DNA of 64,000 nt from Cristatella mucedo (lineage: Eukaryota > Bryozoa > Phylactolaemata > Cristatellidae), in contig WPIO01000002.1 in assembly GCA_009760855.2 (NCBI GenBank), forward strand, positions 3,807,001 through 3,871,000. The letters run 5' to 3'. Position numbers and translations under genes: made by a program. Shown one piece after another: positions 34,491-46,088 of this stretch. Under the pieces are notes generated by a model. It worked only from the letters and a program-made list of their open reading frames with translations, had not been told where the DNA came from and made no database searches. Each line of letters starts with the position of its first letter. The first letter of the stretch is position 1.

Positions 34491-35157
34491 TAGTATGTTT
34501 TTATCTCAAAATTATCAGCTTGTAGGAGCTTTGCTGCCATGGGCTGTTTTGTGTGCAGTCTTTTTTTCGGGGAAATCTTTTGTACGGGATATGTTGTGGG
34601 GCTATTTTATCTTAGGCTGTTTTTTCGATGCTATTTTGTCGGGCTATTTTGTAAATGGCTTTTTCGGGTCACCTGATCCTCCACTGCATGCTATTGAGCT
34701 TGCTGTAAATGTATGCACTGGCCAGTACAGTGATATCGCCCAGTCAGCACTGGATCTGCCTGACAAGAGCGATGAGATGCTCTCCCTAACCTTTTCTACG
34801 GTCCTTAAATGCCAATGGTCAAGGCTAGGAATGACCTTGTCCAAATACGTCTGTTTGAGGGCCTGCTGGGTCGCAATGGCACAGCTTTGACCTACTGACT
34901 GGTTCTATGATGCTATCGACAGCCTTCTGCCTTCTACGTTGCCGTTTAAAACAATCACCGACTGCTATCATTGGCATCGCCGTACCGTAGGCGTGGCATA
35001 GCGACGAGGCCGCCTTTTAGAGGTTTGCAGACTTCGAGACCACAAAGCGTATACCCTGACATATCACCAATTCTTGGCGCTAGAGCGGAGAATGGAAGCC
35101 GTGCTCTGCCGCCTTTCCTAGTACGGGCTGATGGCGCCTAGTTACAAATAGCGAAAT
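34491..35157. repeat. short GGCTATTTT repeats plus repeat R (copy 2)
   Basis: 34590-34680 has several degenerate units around GGCTATTTTGTCGGGCTATT, the reverse complement of the short repeats in the MULE spacer (230-340), so a MULE fragment in opposite orientation is likely. 34800-35150 matches repeat R at 20740-21115. A 131-codon plus-strand frame spans the join and is probably fortuitous. Confidence 0.5.
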
Positions 35158-36630
35158 TGTTATTTGATACGTGTTATTAAAAGTCTCAATGAGGTTTGTA
35201 ACTGGAAACAGCACGAGGTTCAGAGATGAGATTTAGTTTTACAAATTAGTCTTTAGCTTTCCAGTTGGGCTAATTAGTCAGGGAGAAAATATTTCTAATA
35301 ATTCTAGGGTCATATATTCATATAAGGGAACAGCTAATGAGTTTATTTTGAAGGCTCACACTTAGAATTAGGTTGAAAAAGTAGTGCAGCATTGACTGCT
35401 TTTCGTACGGTACATTCAGCAAGACTGGATTGCTAAGGCACGGTTTGCAAGAAGACCTCATAGAAAATGTTTCTAAAATTTAGACACTACGGGATTCCTA
35501 GAATGTGAATCCTAAACAGCATGCAGCGTACATGCATTGGAGTTTTCTTGATCCAAAGCAGTTGGTTGCTGACTCGTGTCGAAATCTGGATCAAGGTACC
35601 ACCAAGCACACAAAACTACTCTTACAATAGAAATACAGTGAACGATTGACGACGGTACTGTTGTTAATTGATGTAAACGCTTAAAACGACTTACTTCTCG
35701 GCCGGCAGCTATTCATGCAGAAAATATTATTACTTGAATGAGGAGAGCCTTCATTTTGAAAGCCTCTGAATATGCGAAAGAATGTAGAAGTGATTTGAAC
35801 TATGGCAATATGAAACACGCAGTCGCTAATCGTTTTTCATCGTTCAACGCCAGACCTATGAAGAAGAACCAAGCATGAACATTGCAACTGCTTGCTCTCT
35901 TTGCGACCTGCCAATGCTCAACGTGGGCTCTTTTTGCCACGTCTAGCCTGCTCTAGCAACAATTCGTAGCTACAAGAAGTTTATCATCACACAGATTGTC
36001 AGTCATAGTTTTGGGAAGCTAAATAGGAATTCGTTAGCGCCAGCGAATTTATGCTGGTCTAAGTGGCATGCTGGTACTTCAGCGATCTAAACTCTGACCA
36101 TACAGGGCTGTAAAGCCAATGTGCCTATCAAGTTACCAAATTCCATTTACAATTTAGAGCTACAGGTGTCACTGTCACAACACTACTATTAGTATATAGC
36201 AGACATCATGTGACGGTTAACTTCTTTTTGTTGTTCATTTGGATTCACGTTATTTGAAAGCAAAATCGCCCCTTTTTGTCGACGGTTCTTCGCGCTTAGT
36301 CAATCCTGCCATTACTACCTCATCAGTTATATTGTACTATAGTTACCGCTTTCTTTTTAATGTCCACCGGTCAGCGTTTGAGTTTTAAAATTACGAGCAT
36401 CTCACTGCCTGTGGACTCGCTTCGCTCAGTAATAGCAGTTCTGACGCACAAAACAATGCTGTGCCAGCTCGCCTCTTGACGGAAGTGCGTCATCTTGCGG
36501 CGTGACAGACTACCTCGCTTTAATAAGTAGAGATAGCGTAACCGAAGGATCTGTTATACGTTATATTGCTTCAGCATTTTACTGCGTCTCCCTCACATCA
36601 TTGTAGACACCAAGCACTGTAGCTGCAGTT
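35158..36630. repeat. repeat S, copy S3 (right part)
   Basis: Aligned with S2 from about 23388 onward, beginning near GGAAACAGCACGAGGTTCAG. The left third of S is absent. Confidence 0.65.
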
Positions 36631-36758
36631 TACGCTCTGTTAGTAGCACCCGACTTTCCTTTTGCTTTGACTGTTCACGTCAATCCGCTACCCCGGACTC
36701 TATATACCTCTCTTGCGTCCCCTATTTCCAACTACCGCATTTACAGGGTGACTTATTT

Positions 36759-36992
36759 TTGGAAGTAAATTACCACGAGACCAATATAGTTTGTGTAGGA
36801 AACGTTAAATACTCACTTATCCTGAAAAACCCTACGAAAGCAGTCCTCCTGTCGAAAGCTCCGAAAACCGCTGAAAGCCAAGCGAAACCTTTTAACAAGT
36901 TTAAGCTGTTCGCAACTAGCAAGTATGATAACCCAGCCAGCAACCTAGCTTGGAAACTCGAGTATCGTAGTATAGATGTCGCAACAGCATGA
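36759..36992 (+). other. open frame shared by both duplicates, unknown
   Basis: A 77-codon frame reads EVNYHETNIVCVGNVKYSL and LKNPTKAVLLSKAPKTAE. The left duplicate keeps the first 35 or so residues with few changes (near 25018-25130), then diverges and loses sequence. No domain recognised. It may be a former exon or a piece of an unknown element. Confidence 0.25.
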
Positions 36993-37119
36993 AGTAACTA
37001 GATTTATCGAGCCTCGGGCCTTGCCATATTAATCATGAAATATGCTGTAATGTGGAGTCGCATTTCTAGTGCTCAACTTTCCTTGTCTTAGTTCATAATT
37101 TTTGGCTGTTCTTATTATA

Positions 37120-37392
37120 ACGGGATCAATAATATCACGTGGCTATCTACACGCGAACATACTGTTTGCTAGACAGCCAGGTGCAGAAATACTAAAGTGA
37201 ATACACACAGGAGCAGAAAGCGCTAAGCCATCCGATGCGCCTCAAAATAGGCTATTACCGACGAGAGATACTCTCTCGTATTCGGCGGTCCTAAGGAGAA
37301 CCGTTTGCAAGCGACGATAAAGCTGCTTAACCTCCGAAGCCGTACAGGGTTCTGCCTAGTCGCTTGAGCGCCTAGACTGCGTCCATGGCGGT
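37120..37392 (-). pseudogene. H4: histone H4 C-terminal fragment with 3' flank and stem-loop
   Basis: Minus strand: TAMDAV-stop-ALKRLGRTLYGFGG and a stop (37392-37327), then a stem-loop GGTTCT-CCTT-AGGACC near 37290-37305 (one G-T pair), then about 170 bases also present beyond the H4 copy at 3769. A LINE tail abuts the truncated end. Confidence 0.8.
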
Positions 37393-38990
37393 AATAATGA
37401 TAATTGTAAGAATAATGACGAGAATACGTTTGATATAGTGCCCTCAGAGAACCCAATATCTTTCTTGGTACTTTACATTTCCTTTACATTTGCGAAGGAA
37501 ACACGAACGAATGGTTAGTGGTAGCATGGTCGATTAGCAAGAATAATAATGTGGTTAGGGGTGACGTGCACATGGTCAGCATGCAAATATGGGGTTGCAT
37601 AACAGTGGTTTCGGCAGCGGCTGCTCTTGTGGAGTCTCATGGAGACACGAGCAAGCGAACGTAAGCGGTCAACGAGACTTTACTTTTATTCCCTCAACGC
37701 GAACATAGTTGTGCGAGCTGGCCGACTCCCTGGAGTTGGGGGAGTGCCGCTTTGGCGGGCAACATTCTTACATCATAGGCCGGAAGCTGTGTCGAGTCAA
37801 TTGCCCAACCATCTGCTGCAGCCAGGACATACCTCGTTGGCCGGATGCAGGTGAGGTAATTACAATAGAAGAAGCAGCAGGCCCACACCTCAACGGTTTG
37901 TGGCAGCACCCTCAGGGTCGGCACGCATAGGCACATAAAGAACAAATCGTTTGGACCTACTAAATGCTGTAATCAATAGGTGCGTTTTAAGTTGCTTCTT
38001 AAATGTGGTCACTTCAGGAGATGTCGTGTCTCAAGTCGGGAGTGAGTTCCAGGCTTTTGGAGCGTACGAACTAAAGGCACCGTGTCCAAAGGTTTCATGT
38101 TTTTTTACGAGGTATAGGTAAACACTCAAATTCCATAAAGTGAGTGGTACGATGCTTAGCCTTGTGGAATAGATCTGGTAGGTAGGCTGGAGTCAAAGAA
38201 TGAAGGGACCTGAAAGGGAGTGACAAAATCTTAAAGTCGATGTGTTGCTTGACTTGGAGCTACTGCAGATTGGCGAGAAGTGGTGAGACGTTGCAACTGC
38301 GGCGCTCAAGACAGACAAGCCTAGCTACTGGGTTTTGCACCAGCTGTAAGCCTATTTGCTCAGACAGTTAGCCAGCAAGCAGTGAGTTACAAAAGTTTAT
38401 ATGGGATGTCACAAATACATGGACCAATTTAAATATGATATCACTGTCTAAACAAGCCTGAATTTTAGCAATGTTATGCAGCTGAAAGCATGCAGACTTG
38501 ACTGTGGAGCTGATGCATTCGTCTAACGAGAGGTCACTCTGGCACGTGACACCTAGACTATGTGCAGATTTAACAGAAGATATGGAGGCTGAGCTGATTT
38601 TGAGAGTAAGGTTTTCAAATTTTCGAGTCGCACGTGGTTTGCCCATACCTAGTAGGTTAGTTTTGATGTCATTCAATTTAAGAAAGTTCGCTGCCATCCA
38701 TCTGTGGATGTAATCAATACATGCACCAAGAGTGAGTAGAGAATTCGACGTCTTCGAGGATTCAGAGGGATCAAAGCAAAAGTACAACTGAGTGTAATCT
38801 GCTTAGAAGTGAAAGCTTAGATTGTCCTTGGCGATCGCATCGGCAAGAGGACGAAAATAGAACGCGAAAAGAAGCGGACCGGACACGAAGCCTGAGGTAC
38901 CCCATACTTAAGTGTTTCGTCGAGAGTTCTTATACAACTAGTGGGAACTTCACAGAAATCTTATGTAAGCTAAGCGATAATTCCTTAGTA
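37393..38990 (-). mobile_element. LINE family L2A, antisense relic
   Basis: Counterpart of 25375-26960, with the GC-rich insert at 37590-37900. The protein frame is better preserved here: the minus-strand frame 38787-38368 reads YFCFDPSESSKTSNSL, WMAANFLKLNDIKTNLLGMG, SAHSLGVTCQSDLSLDECIS and FVTSHINFCNSLLAG, all CR1/L2-type C-terminal blocks just after the catalytic YADD. That frame is open for 139 codons, but the flanking parts are broken. Confidence 0.8.
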
Positions 38991-39309
38991 TTTCTGACTA
39001 ATGACCTACGTGTCTCTCGTGCCTTCAGGTCAGGCATGGCGAATTTGCCCGAGATCCGTCGCAAACCAGAAGAGAACTGAGCTGCTGATTCGCAGGGGTG
39101 CAGACATTTGACTCAGCGGACAGTTGCCGTAGATTCTGAAAGTAGGATATCTTCATTTTAGAAAAGCTTTCATGTGTGCAGTGAATCTCAATGATTCCGG
39201 AGAATATAAAACCGAGTTTAACAAAAGCACGATATCGTGCAAATTTATTTGTCATAGTTAAAATATTAAATACTAAAATATTAAATTAAATAATAGTTAA
39301 TTCAACAGC

Positions 39310-39460
39310 CTCTTTTTATAGCGACAGAAGAGCCTTTAAGGCTATCGCCACGGCTCGCAGTGGCGATAAAAGATCCCCCACCACAGGATTAGAATCCAGG
39401 ACATCGGGACCGAGGTCGTGAAAAGCAACCACCTTACCTAGTGTGCCATCGCTGCTCTCG
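39310..39460 (-). mobile_element. tRNA-derived SINE (duplicate copy)
   Basis: Counterpart of 27300-27450. The A-box side (GATGGCACACTAGGTAAGG on the minus strand) is preserved. Box B is damaged (GGATTCTAATCC). Confidence 0.6.
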
Positions 39461-39477
39461 GAGCAGAACCAAGTGTT

Positions 39478-39715
39478 CCCAGAGGGGATCCAGCAACAAC
39501 GCCAAGATCTCAGTAACCCATTCATGCGTCTTTATTGTAATGCGATAGCAACTTAGTGCTAGTGATAATGTAGAGAAGAAAACAGATCCGATTTTTCCCA
39601 GAGAGGATCCAGCAACAATGCCAAGATCTCAGTAACCCATTCATGCGTCTTTATTGTAATACGATAGCAACTTAGTGCTAGCGATAATGTAGAGAAGAAA
39701 ACAGATCCTGTTTTT
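39478..39715 (+). repeat. tandem duplication, period 119 bp
   Basis: Two copies (39478-39596, 39597-39715), each beginning CCCAGAGRGGATCCAGCAAC and ending GAAAACAGATCC, differ at only a few sites. The left segmental duplicate has one copy (about 27455-27570), so this arose afterwards. Confidence 0.9.
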
Positions 39716-40079
39716 ATTAGTGAGAAATAACTGCTTATAAATCGAGCGCCATACAGCCGACGGCAGCCGCGTGCACGAGACCGTCGCCATACCTATCCAA
39801 CTTGTTTAATTCACTCAGAAATGCATGTTAGGGCATCCTCAAGTTCAGCTAAAAGTTAAGATCCGTTCTGTTCGTGAACTGGAAGCCCACGTATGTAAAA
39901 ACATTCCAGTCCAACTTTCGCCTTGTTCCGGGCTCCTCCATCCGGGCAGGCAGGCTGTGCTTGTCAATGTTTGAATTGAGCACAAGGATGGTCCTATCTT
40001 AAGCCTCTTACCTGTCGCATTGTATTAGGTTTTAACGAACAATGGACAGTTTTACGACCGTAGGCATGCTTAATTTTTG

Positions 40080-40860
40080 TCAACGGCTGGAAAAGACTTA
40101 TTCGTCGGCCGGCAACCATTCGTAAAGAAATTATTACTACTAGAAGGGGTAGAGCCTTCACTCTTGACAGCCTCGGCATGTGCAACAGAATGTAGAAGTG
40201 ATTTTTAGTTTGGAGTTATTCTACACTAAGTGGCTGATGGTTTTTCATCGTTCGAAGCTAGAGCGTGTACAGTGGAGTCAAGCATGAACATTGTACCTGC
40301 TTGCTCTCTTAGAGACCTGCCAATGGTCGTCGTGGGCTCTTCTAGCCACGTCTAGCCAACTCCAGCAACGATGTTTAGCTAGAAGGAGTTTATCATCGCA
40401 CAGATTGTTAGTCGTAATTTTAGGAAGCTAAATCGATATTTTTTAGAGCCAGAAAATTTATGCTGGTCTAAGCTATGTACAAATACTTCAGCGATCTAAA
40501 CTATGACCATACTGATCTGTACAAGGCTGAAACCAATGGGCCTATCAAGTTTCCCAAAATCATTTGCAATTTAGATCTAAAGGTTTCACTGTAACAATAT
40601 TCCTATTAGTATATAGCATAAATCCCGTGAATGTTGACCTCTTTTCTAGTTAGTTTGGATTCCTGTCACTTGAAAGCAATATCTTCCTTCGTTGAGAGCA
40701 ATCTTCGTGCTTTGTCAGTTCGTCCATTAAAGCCTCAAGGATTATATTACACTTTAGTTACCACTTGTTTTATATGTCCGCTTTTCAGTGTTTTAGTATT
40801 TAACTTAGATAATCGTCAAAAGATCTTTTATACATTAGCATATTGTTTTAACGTTTTACC
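40080..40860. repeat. repeat S, partial copy (duplicate)
   Basis: Counterpart of 27930-28700. It keeps the CTAGCCACGTC...ACCTGCCAATG words of S. Confidence 0.6.
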
Positions 40861-41059
40861 ATGTCAGGCATTTTACTCGATGCAGCTTTTTAAATGCTGG
40901 CTGGCTTACAATCAGCTTGGATACCCCCAAGGCTCCCACCATTACAACGTATACTCCTTCCAAACGTATTCCTATAGTTGTTAGCTAATCTTATGTTTTC
41001 GGCTAGTCTCGGGAAATTCAAGCATACCTGAATGTGACCATTTAATTTGTACTGAATAG

Positions 41060-41470
41060 AGGAGCCAATTTCTTTGAGGGACCACAATTTGTGAGAGACT
41101 AAGGTTTTGCATAACAACGAAAGAGAACGTGGTGTCGAATACTGCTCCCTGTACAGAAGCAAAGCCATGGGGCAGCAGCGGTGGCAGCTGCTACGCTTGC
41201 TGGGATTGGAGGCGGCCGAGTCTAGCGCCCGGTCGGGCAGCCAACGGCCTTGCTTTCGTGGCGGCTGGCCACTTGGTGCCATGCCAGGCTGCGTTGGCCA
41301 CTTTGGAATTTTTTCGTCCAATTGACACTTGCAGCAGGCGCTAAGGGGACGCCCAAACTTCCCATCTGTTACAGGTGCCTTCACCTCCTAACCCTCATGC
41401 CAACCCTTCGCTCCAATCCTGGCTTCGTCTTTGTCCCTATAGACGGAACTAACAAATGATAATTAAGACT
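41060..41470 (+). repeat. GC-rich repeat with (ATA/GATAAT) tail, right copy
   Basis: A fuller version of 28905-29225, ending GGCTTCGTCTTTGTCCCTAT then an AACAAATGATAATT tail. Overlapping open frames on both strands reflect the GC content; none matches a known protein. Confidence 0.45.
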
Positions 41471-41579
41471 GAAATTCAGCCACTTATCTTAAAAGTAGAA
41501 TTCAGCTGTCCGATCTGATTGAAATGTCAGTATAAGTTTCAAATCCAAGTGGCTATTAGGTTAATTTATTTCATTATCA

Positions 41580-42330
41580 GAATAATACAGTTGGGCATAG
41601 CTCTCAAAGAACTTAATCAGTTTCTACGCACTTTCCATATGCAGCACAGCAAGCATGATCGTATGGCTAGTGGCTGAATGCACTATGTCAACAAGCATAA
41701 CATGGATACAGGTGACATGCACAGGGTCAGCATGAAAATATCGTCAGTGGCAGCATGCACTAGCACATAAAGGAATAATCACAGAGATCCACTAAAGGCT
41801 GTCATATACAAACAGGTTTTTAGTTTTTTTTAATGTGATTGCATCAAGAGATATTGTAAAGCAAGTCGGAAGTGAGTTCCAGGCTTTGGGAACATACAAA
41901 CTAAAGGCACGGTCGCCACAGGATTTGAGGTTCGTACGAGGTATTGGTAAACGGTTAGATCCCGAAAAGCATGTGGTGAGATGCTTAGCCTGGTGGGGGA
42001 ATAGATCTAATAGGTAAGCTGGAGATAAAGAATAAATAGACCTAAAAGTGAGAGACAGAACCTTGAAGTCAATGCGTTTGTTGACTTTAAGCCAGTGCAG
42101 GTCGGCATTGTGGTATGATGTGGCAACTTCGAAACTAACAACAGACAAACCTAGCGGCAGAATTTTGCACCAGCTGTAAGTGCCGATTTGCACAGGCCGG
42201 TAGACCCGCAAGCATTTGATGTGCAGAAATCGAGATGACACTTTAAATAAGCATTGACCAATTTCGATATATTTCTGACCTGCTCCACATAATCCTGTAA
42301 GTCAGGTAGCACAACCCCTGACCTCTGGCC
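41580..42330 (-). mobile_element. LINE family L2A, antisense relic
   Basis: The minus-strand frame 42241-41792 reads KCLRVYRPVQIGTYSWCKIL (damaged), NKRIDFKVLSLTFRSIYSLS, PAYLLDLFPHQAKHL and SLYVPKAWNSLPTCFTIS. This is the C-terminal region of the L2A protein. Confidence 0.75.
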
Positions 42331-43029
42331 CAAAGTTAGCATTTAAGGTAACGTACGTTAGTAAATGAGCTTTAAGTAGAGTTCTGAGATTTTAATCGAT
42401 TTTCGAAAGATTCTATCTAAGTAACGGTTGGAGTTCTTATCTTTAAGCTCCTAGTTTCTGGCCTACGAAGCTAAAATATTATCAGTTCATTTGTTTACAC
42501 ATAAATTAGAAGTTAGGCCTTTATAGGAATCCTTGAGTAAAATTCCTTATTTAGACGAGATTATTTTGCATCTAGCTCCAAAGAAATCTTTCATTGGCTT
42601 GCAGGTAAAGCTTCTTACTCAGTCGTAAAATCTCGAAATTTAAGTGGGCATACAAGAGTATTCCTTAAGATTAGCGCTTTCGCTATCTAGCCAGCTAGAT
42701 AGTGGTTATTTGACGCGGAAAATTTACCTTTTAAATTTAAAAAATGTTAACCTTTCTTCGTAAATTTTTTAATTGGGAGCTGTTGTGCCCTGACAGTGGT
42801 TGTAGTTTTTATAATCCGTCATATTGGTTTGCTTATCAGTCCATGATGACCCGGAATAAAATAGTTGGCTGCCGATGGTAAATACAAAGGCAGGCAATTT
42901 GATGCCTTGTCTTTAATTGAAGCGACAACTTGGAAAGAGTATTTAGGTAACATTTTTCATCCTTCCTATGTAATCCTGACTATAATATATTATTAATGGC
43001 CTTTGGATTGCTGCTCTGAATTTGACGTA
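42331..43029. other. duplicated sequence, unassigned
   Basis: Counterpart of 30491-31259. No gene recognised. Confidence 0.45.
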
Positions 43030-43625
43030 GAATATTTTGACCATCATAGAACAATCTTGCAATCTTTGGCTGTCTTAGTATGACTTCCAGTCGATCAAGG
43101 CATCGAGTTCAAGAGTTTGTCATTCGCTTTTAGGCCCCTTCATTTTCTGGCTCCAGCCTACCTATCAGATTCAGTCTATCGCCAGGCTAAGCATCGTGCA
43201 ACCTGCTTTCTGAATCTATCTGTTCACCTAAACCTTTTACAAACCTGAATTCCTATGGAGACCTGTGTTTAGTTTGTGTGCTCCCAAAGCATGGAATTCA
43301 CTCGCGACCTGCGTCACGACATTGCCTGAAGAGGCCATATGAAAAAAACTAAAAATGTATCTATTTATCACAGCTTTAGTGGGTCCCAGTGATTCGCCCT
43401 TTATGTGCTTATGCGTGCTGCCATTGTGCATGCAGTCAATAACCATACTTGCATGCTGATCCTGTACATATAACCCTTAACGAAGGTTATTCTTGTTGGT
43501 TAGTTAGCATGCTACAACTAATCATTCGATCTTTATTTCGTAGCAGCAATTGCAATGCATCAGAAAGACACTGAGTTCTCTGAGGGTGCAACATCAAATA
43601 TGTTATTATTAGTGATTATATGTAA
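43030..43625 (+). mobile_element. LINE family L2A, 3' part
   Basis: Decayed protein end (APAYLSDSVYRQAKHRATCF), then APKHGIHSRPASRH, the untranslated region with TTGCATGCTGATCCTGTACAT, the hairpin zone (43550-43600) and an ATT-rich tail. Confidence 0.65.
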
Positions 43626-43659
43626 TAGCCATCTTTAACAAATGTCTTTCTGAGCATTA

Positions 43660-44310
43660 TTTGACTTTTAGGCTTGCTGCATTTGTTGCTTTATTTGATT
43701 CAATTTATTCCTATCATTTATGGATTTAAGCTGTTCGATAATTACTGGACATGCTTAGCAGGTATCGTGCATTTTAGAGCTTGCGACTGCATTGGTCGCA
43801 ATGGCCACATCACAAAACTTCTCTAAGACCTGCAATGGGTCCATATAAAGCTGTGCATCGACTTGAAGGTTCTGTCACTAACCTTTCGGTCCCTTAATTC
43901 TGTGGCCCAGCCTACCTATCAGAACTACTCTCCCTCCTGGCGAAGAATCGTACAACCCGCTGTTCTGACTTGAATCGTATAGCTATGTTTAGATCGAACC
44001 TTAAAATTGTTGGAGACCATGCCTTTAGTTCCTATGCTCCTAAAGGCTGGAACTCACTACCGTAGCATGTCACAACGTTACCTGACATAATGAGATTTAA
44101 AAAGAAGCTTAAAACGTTTTTTACTAAAGATTTTGGTGGGTCCTCATAATCCATTCTTCATGTGCTTACCCTGTGCCTGCAGCTTGCGGTTGATACTACC
44201 AATCATTTGGTAATGCTTTCCATACAGCTTTTGTAAAGTGCCCCAAAAGAGTTTATGTTATCTGAGGATGCTACACAAAGTGTCGTTGTTGTTATTAATA
44301 TTATTAATAA
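43660..44310 (+). mobile_element. LINE family L2A, second 3' part
   Basis: A second protein end (RIVQPAVLT, then YAPKGWNSLP), the untranslated region, the hairpin zone near 44235-44275 and an ATT/GTT tail to 44310. Confidence 0.65.
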
Positions 44311-44639
44311 TGAACCTGTACATAAGGCATGCCTTCTGATCTGGTCAGGTGCCAGGCACACGCTAATGCTTTAGAAAAAAATGCTGTAGAATTGAGTTGG
44401 ATACTTCAGACGCCTAAATCTCTTCAGAAATCATTTGCTGACGTTCAGCGGATTAAGAAGCACACCTAATTGAACCCAACGGAACTCCAGAGCAGCAAGT
44501 TCCAAGCTTAAGCCGGCTACAGATTAGTGCTCATTGATTAGAAATCCGCTTATATATTAGTTAGGGGCTGATCACGAGAAAAATATAAATAATTTCTTAC
44601 CAACAATCGTTCAGGAGAAAATATAAAAGTAGCAACTGG

Positions 44640-45640
44640 CTATCAAATGGTGGCTTCAAACTTTCAAACAATTAAATGAAGATAAAACTAACTAATTAGG
44701 TATGGGCAAACCCAGTGTTATTCAGAAATTGCAAAACCTCAAAATTGGCTATGCCAGCATATATCCTGCTGAATCTGCACGTAATCTAGGTCTCATGCTG
44801 TAAAGTGAAATTCCATTAGACGACCACATCCACTCCACAAACAAGTCTGCCAACTTTCAGCTACATAACATTGCTAAAACCCAGGCTTGTTTAGATAAGG
44901 ATACCTCATCCAAGTATGTCCATGTATTTGTAACATCCCATCTTGACTTCTGTAACTCACTGCTTGCTGGCTTACCAGCATGTGCAATCAGGCTCTTACG
45001 GCTCGTGCAAAACTCTGCAGCTAGGCTTTTCTGTTGTGAGTGTCGCAGTTGCCACATCACACCACTTCTGGCCGACCTGTACTGGTTACTGGTCAAGCAA
45101 CGAATCGACCTCAAGCTTTTGTCGCTCACTTTAAGGTCATTTCATTCTGTGACTCCAGCGTACCTATCAGATCAACTCCCCACCATGCCTAACATTATAC
45201 CACCAGCTTTTCGGAAACTAAGTGTTTACCTATACCTCGTACAAACCAAAAATCCTTTGGAGAGCGTGCACTTAGTTCGAATGCTCCCAAAGCCTGGAAC
45301 TCACCTCCGACTTGCGTCACGACATAGCCTGACTATTCCACATTTAAAAATAACTTCAAAACGCACCCATTAGTGACAGTATTTAGTGGATCGCTGTGAT
45401 TTTTCCTTTATGTGCTTATGCATGTGGACACTATACATGCTGCCACTAACCACACTCTCATGCTGACTCTGTGCATGTCACCCCTAACTATTAGAAGTGT
45501 TATTCATATTGTTTATCAAGCATGATACCACTCACCATTCGTCAGTGTTTCCTTTGAAGAAAATGTTAAGTGCCTAGAAAGAAATCGAGTTCTCCGACGT
45601 TGCTTTATCAAGTGCATTATTATTATAGTTATAATCATTC
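44640..45640 (+). mobile_element. LINE family L2A relic, C-terminal half and 3' end
   Basis: The frame reads FKQLNEDKTN, ESARNLGLML, then from 44930 SHLDFCNSLLAGLPACAI, RLVQNSAARLFCCECRSCHI, TPLLADLYWLLVKQRIDLKL and TPAYLSDQLPT. The block from 45005 is open for 122 codons. These are the standard CR1/L2 C-terminal blocks. The untranslated region, hairpin (45560-45615) and ATT tail complete the 3' end. Truncated at 5', inactive. Confidence 0.8.
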
Positions 45641-45902
45641 AGTTGAGGGAAAGGTGCCGAAATGCAAGTTCAAATTTCGGCAAGTCCAGCATTAAGTTTA
45701 TGCTTCGACCCAGGTTAGAGGTGAGTGAGACCGAGACTGCTGAGTCAACTTATTCACTGAATCGAAAATGAACAGTATATTAACTGATGCATAGCAACGT
45801 CATACGCACACAAGAAACGCAAGCAACCATTCACTAAATAACACACAACCTCATTTACAACACAATTCTTTAGTAGGTCAAAAATGACGGGAAAGGAGCG
45901 TC

Positions 45903-46088
45903 CAGCGGTTCTCAACCTGTGAATCTTGACTCCTTCGGGGTTCGAATGACTCTTTCACAGGGGTAGCCTAACACTATAGGAAAACACACATTCCACATGT
46001 TGCACACCATAATTTTATGGTTGGGGGTCTCCTCAACGCGAGGAATTGTATTAAAGGGTCGCGGCATTAGGAAGGTTGAGAACCAGTG
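45903..46088 (+). mobile_element. SPIN/OposCharlie-like non-autonomous hAT element (short)
   Basis: 186 bases with terminal inverted repeats: CAGCGGTTCTCAACCT at the start and, reversed, CACTGGTTCTCAACCT at the end. Internal words TCTTTCACAGGGGT, ATGGTTGGGGGTC and GTATTAAAGGGTCGCGGCAT match, as I recall it, the consensus of the non-autonomous Space Invader (SPIN) hAT family, which has spread horizontally among tetrapods and some invertebrates. No clear 8-bp target duplication by eye. It lies 1.3 kb before the SLCO start codon. Confidence 0.75.

Larger units (their letters stand above)
35158..44648 (+). repeat. segmental duplication, right copy
   Basis: Same order and orientation as 23388-32250; see that entry. 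It starts exactly where repeat R ends and stops near AGTAGCAACTGGCTA (44640), the word also found at 32245. It carries its own later changes: a 119-bp tandem duplication (39478-39715) and a longer S-to-H4 spacer. Confidence 0.8.

Noticed and set aside
34495-34890. 131-codon frame with hydrophobic start
   Set aside because: It crosses the short GGCTATTTT repeats and repeat R. The R copy at 20740 does not keep the frame.
40890-41384. 164-codon minus-strand frame
   Set aside because: It spans a repeat border into the GC-rich repeat. The left segmental duplicate does not preserve it, and no domain is visible.
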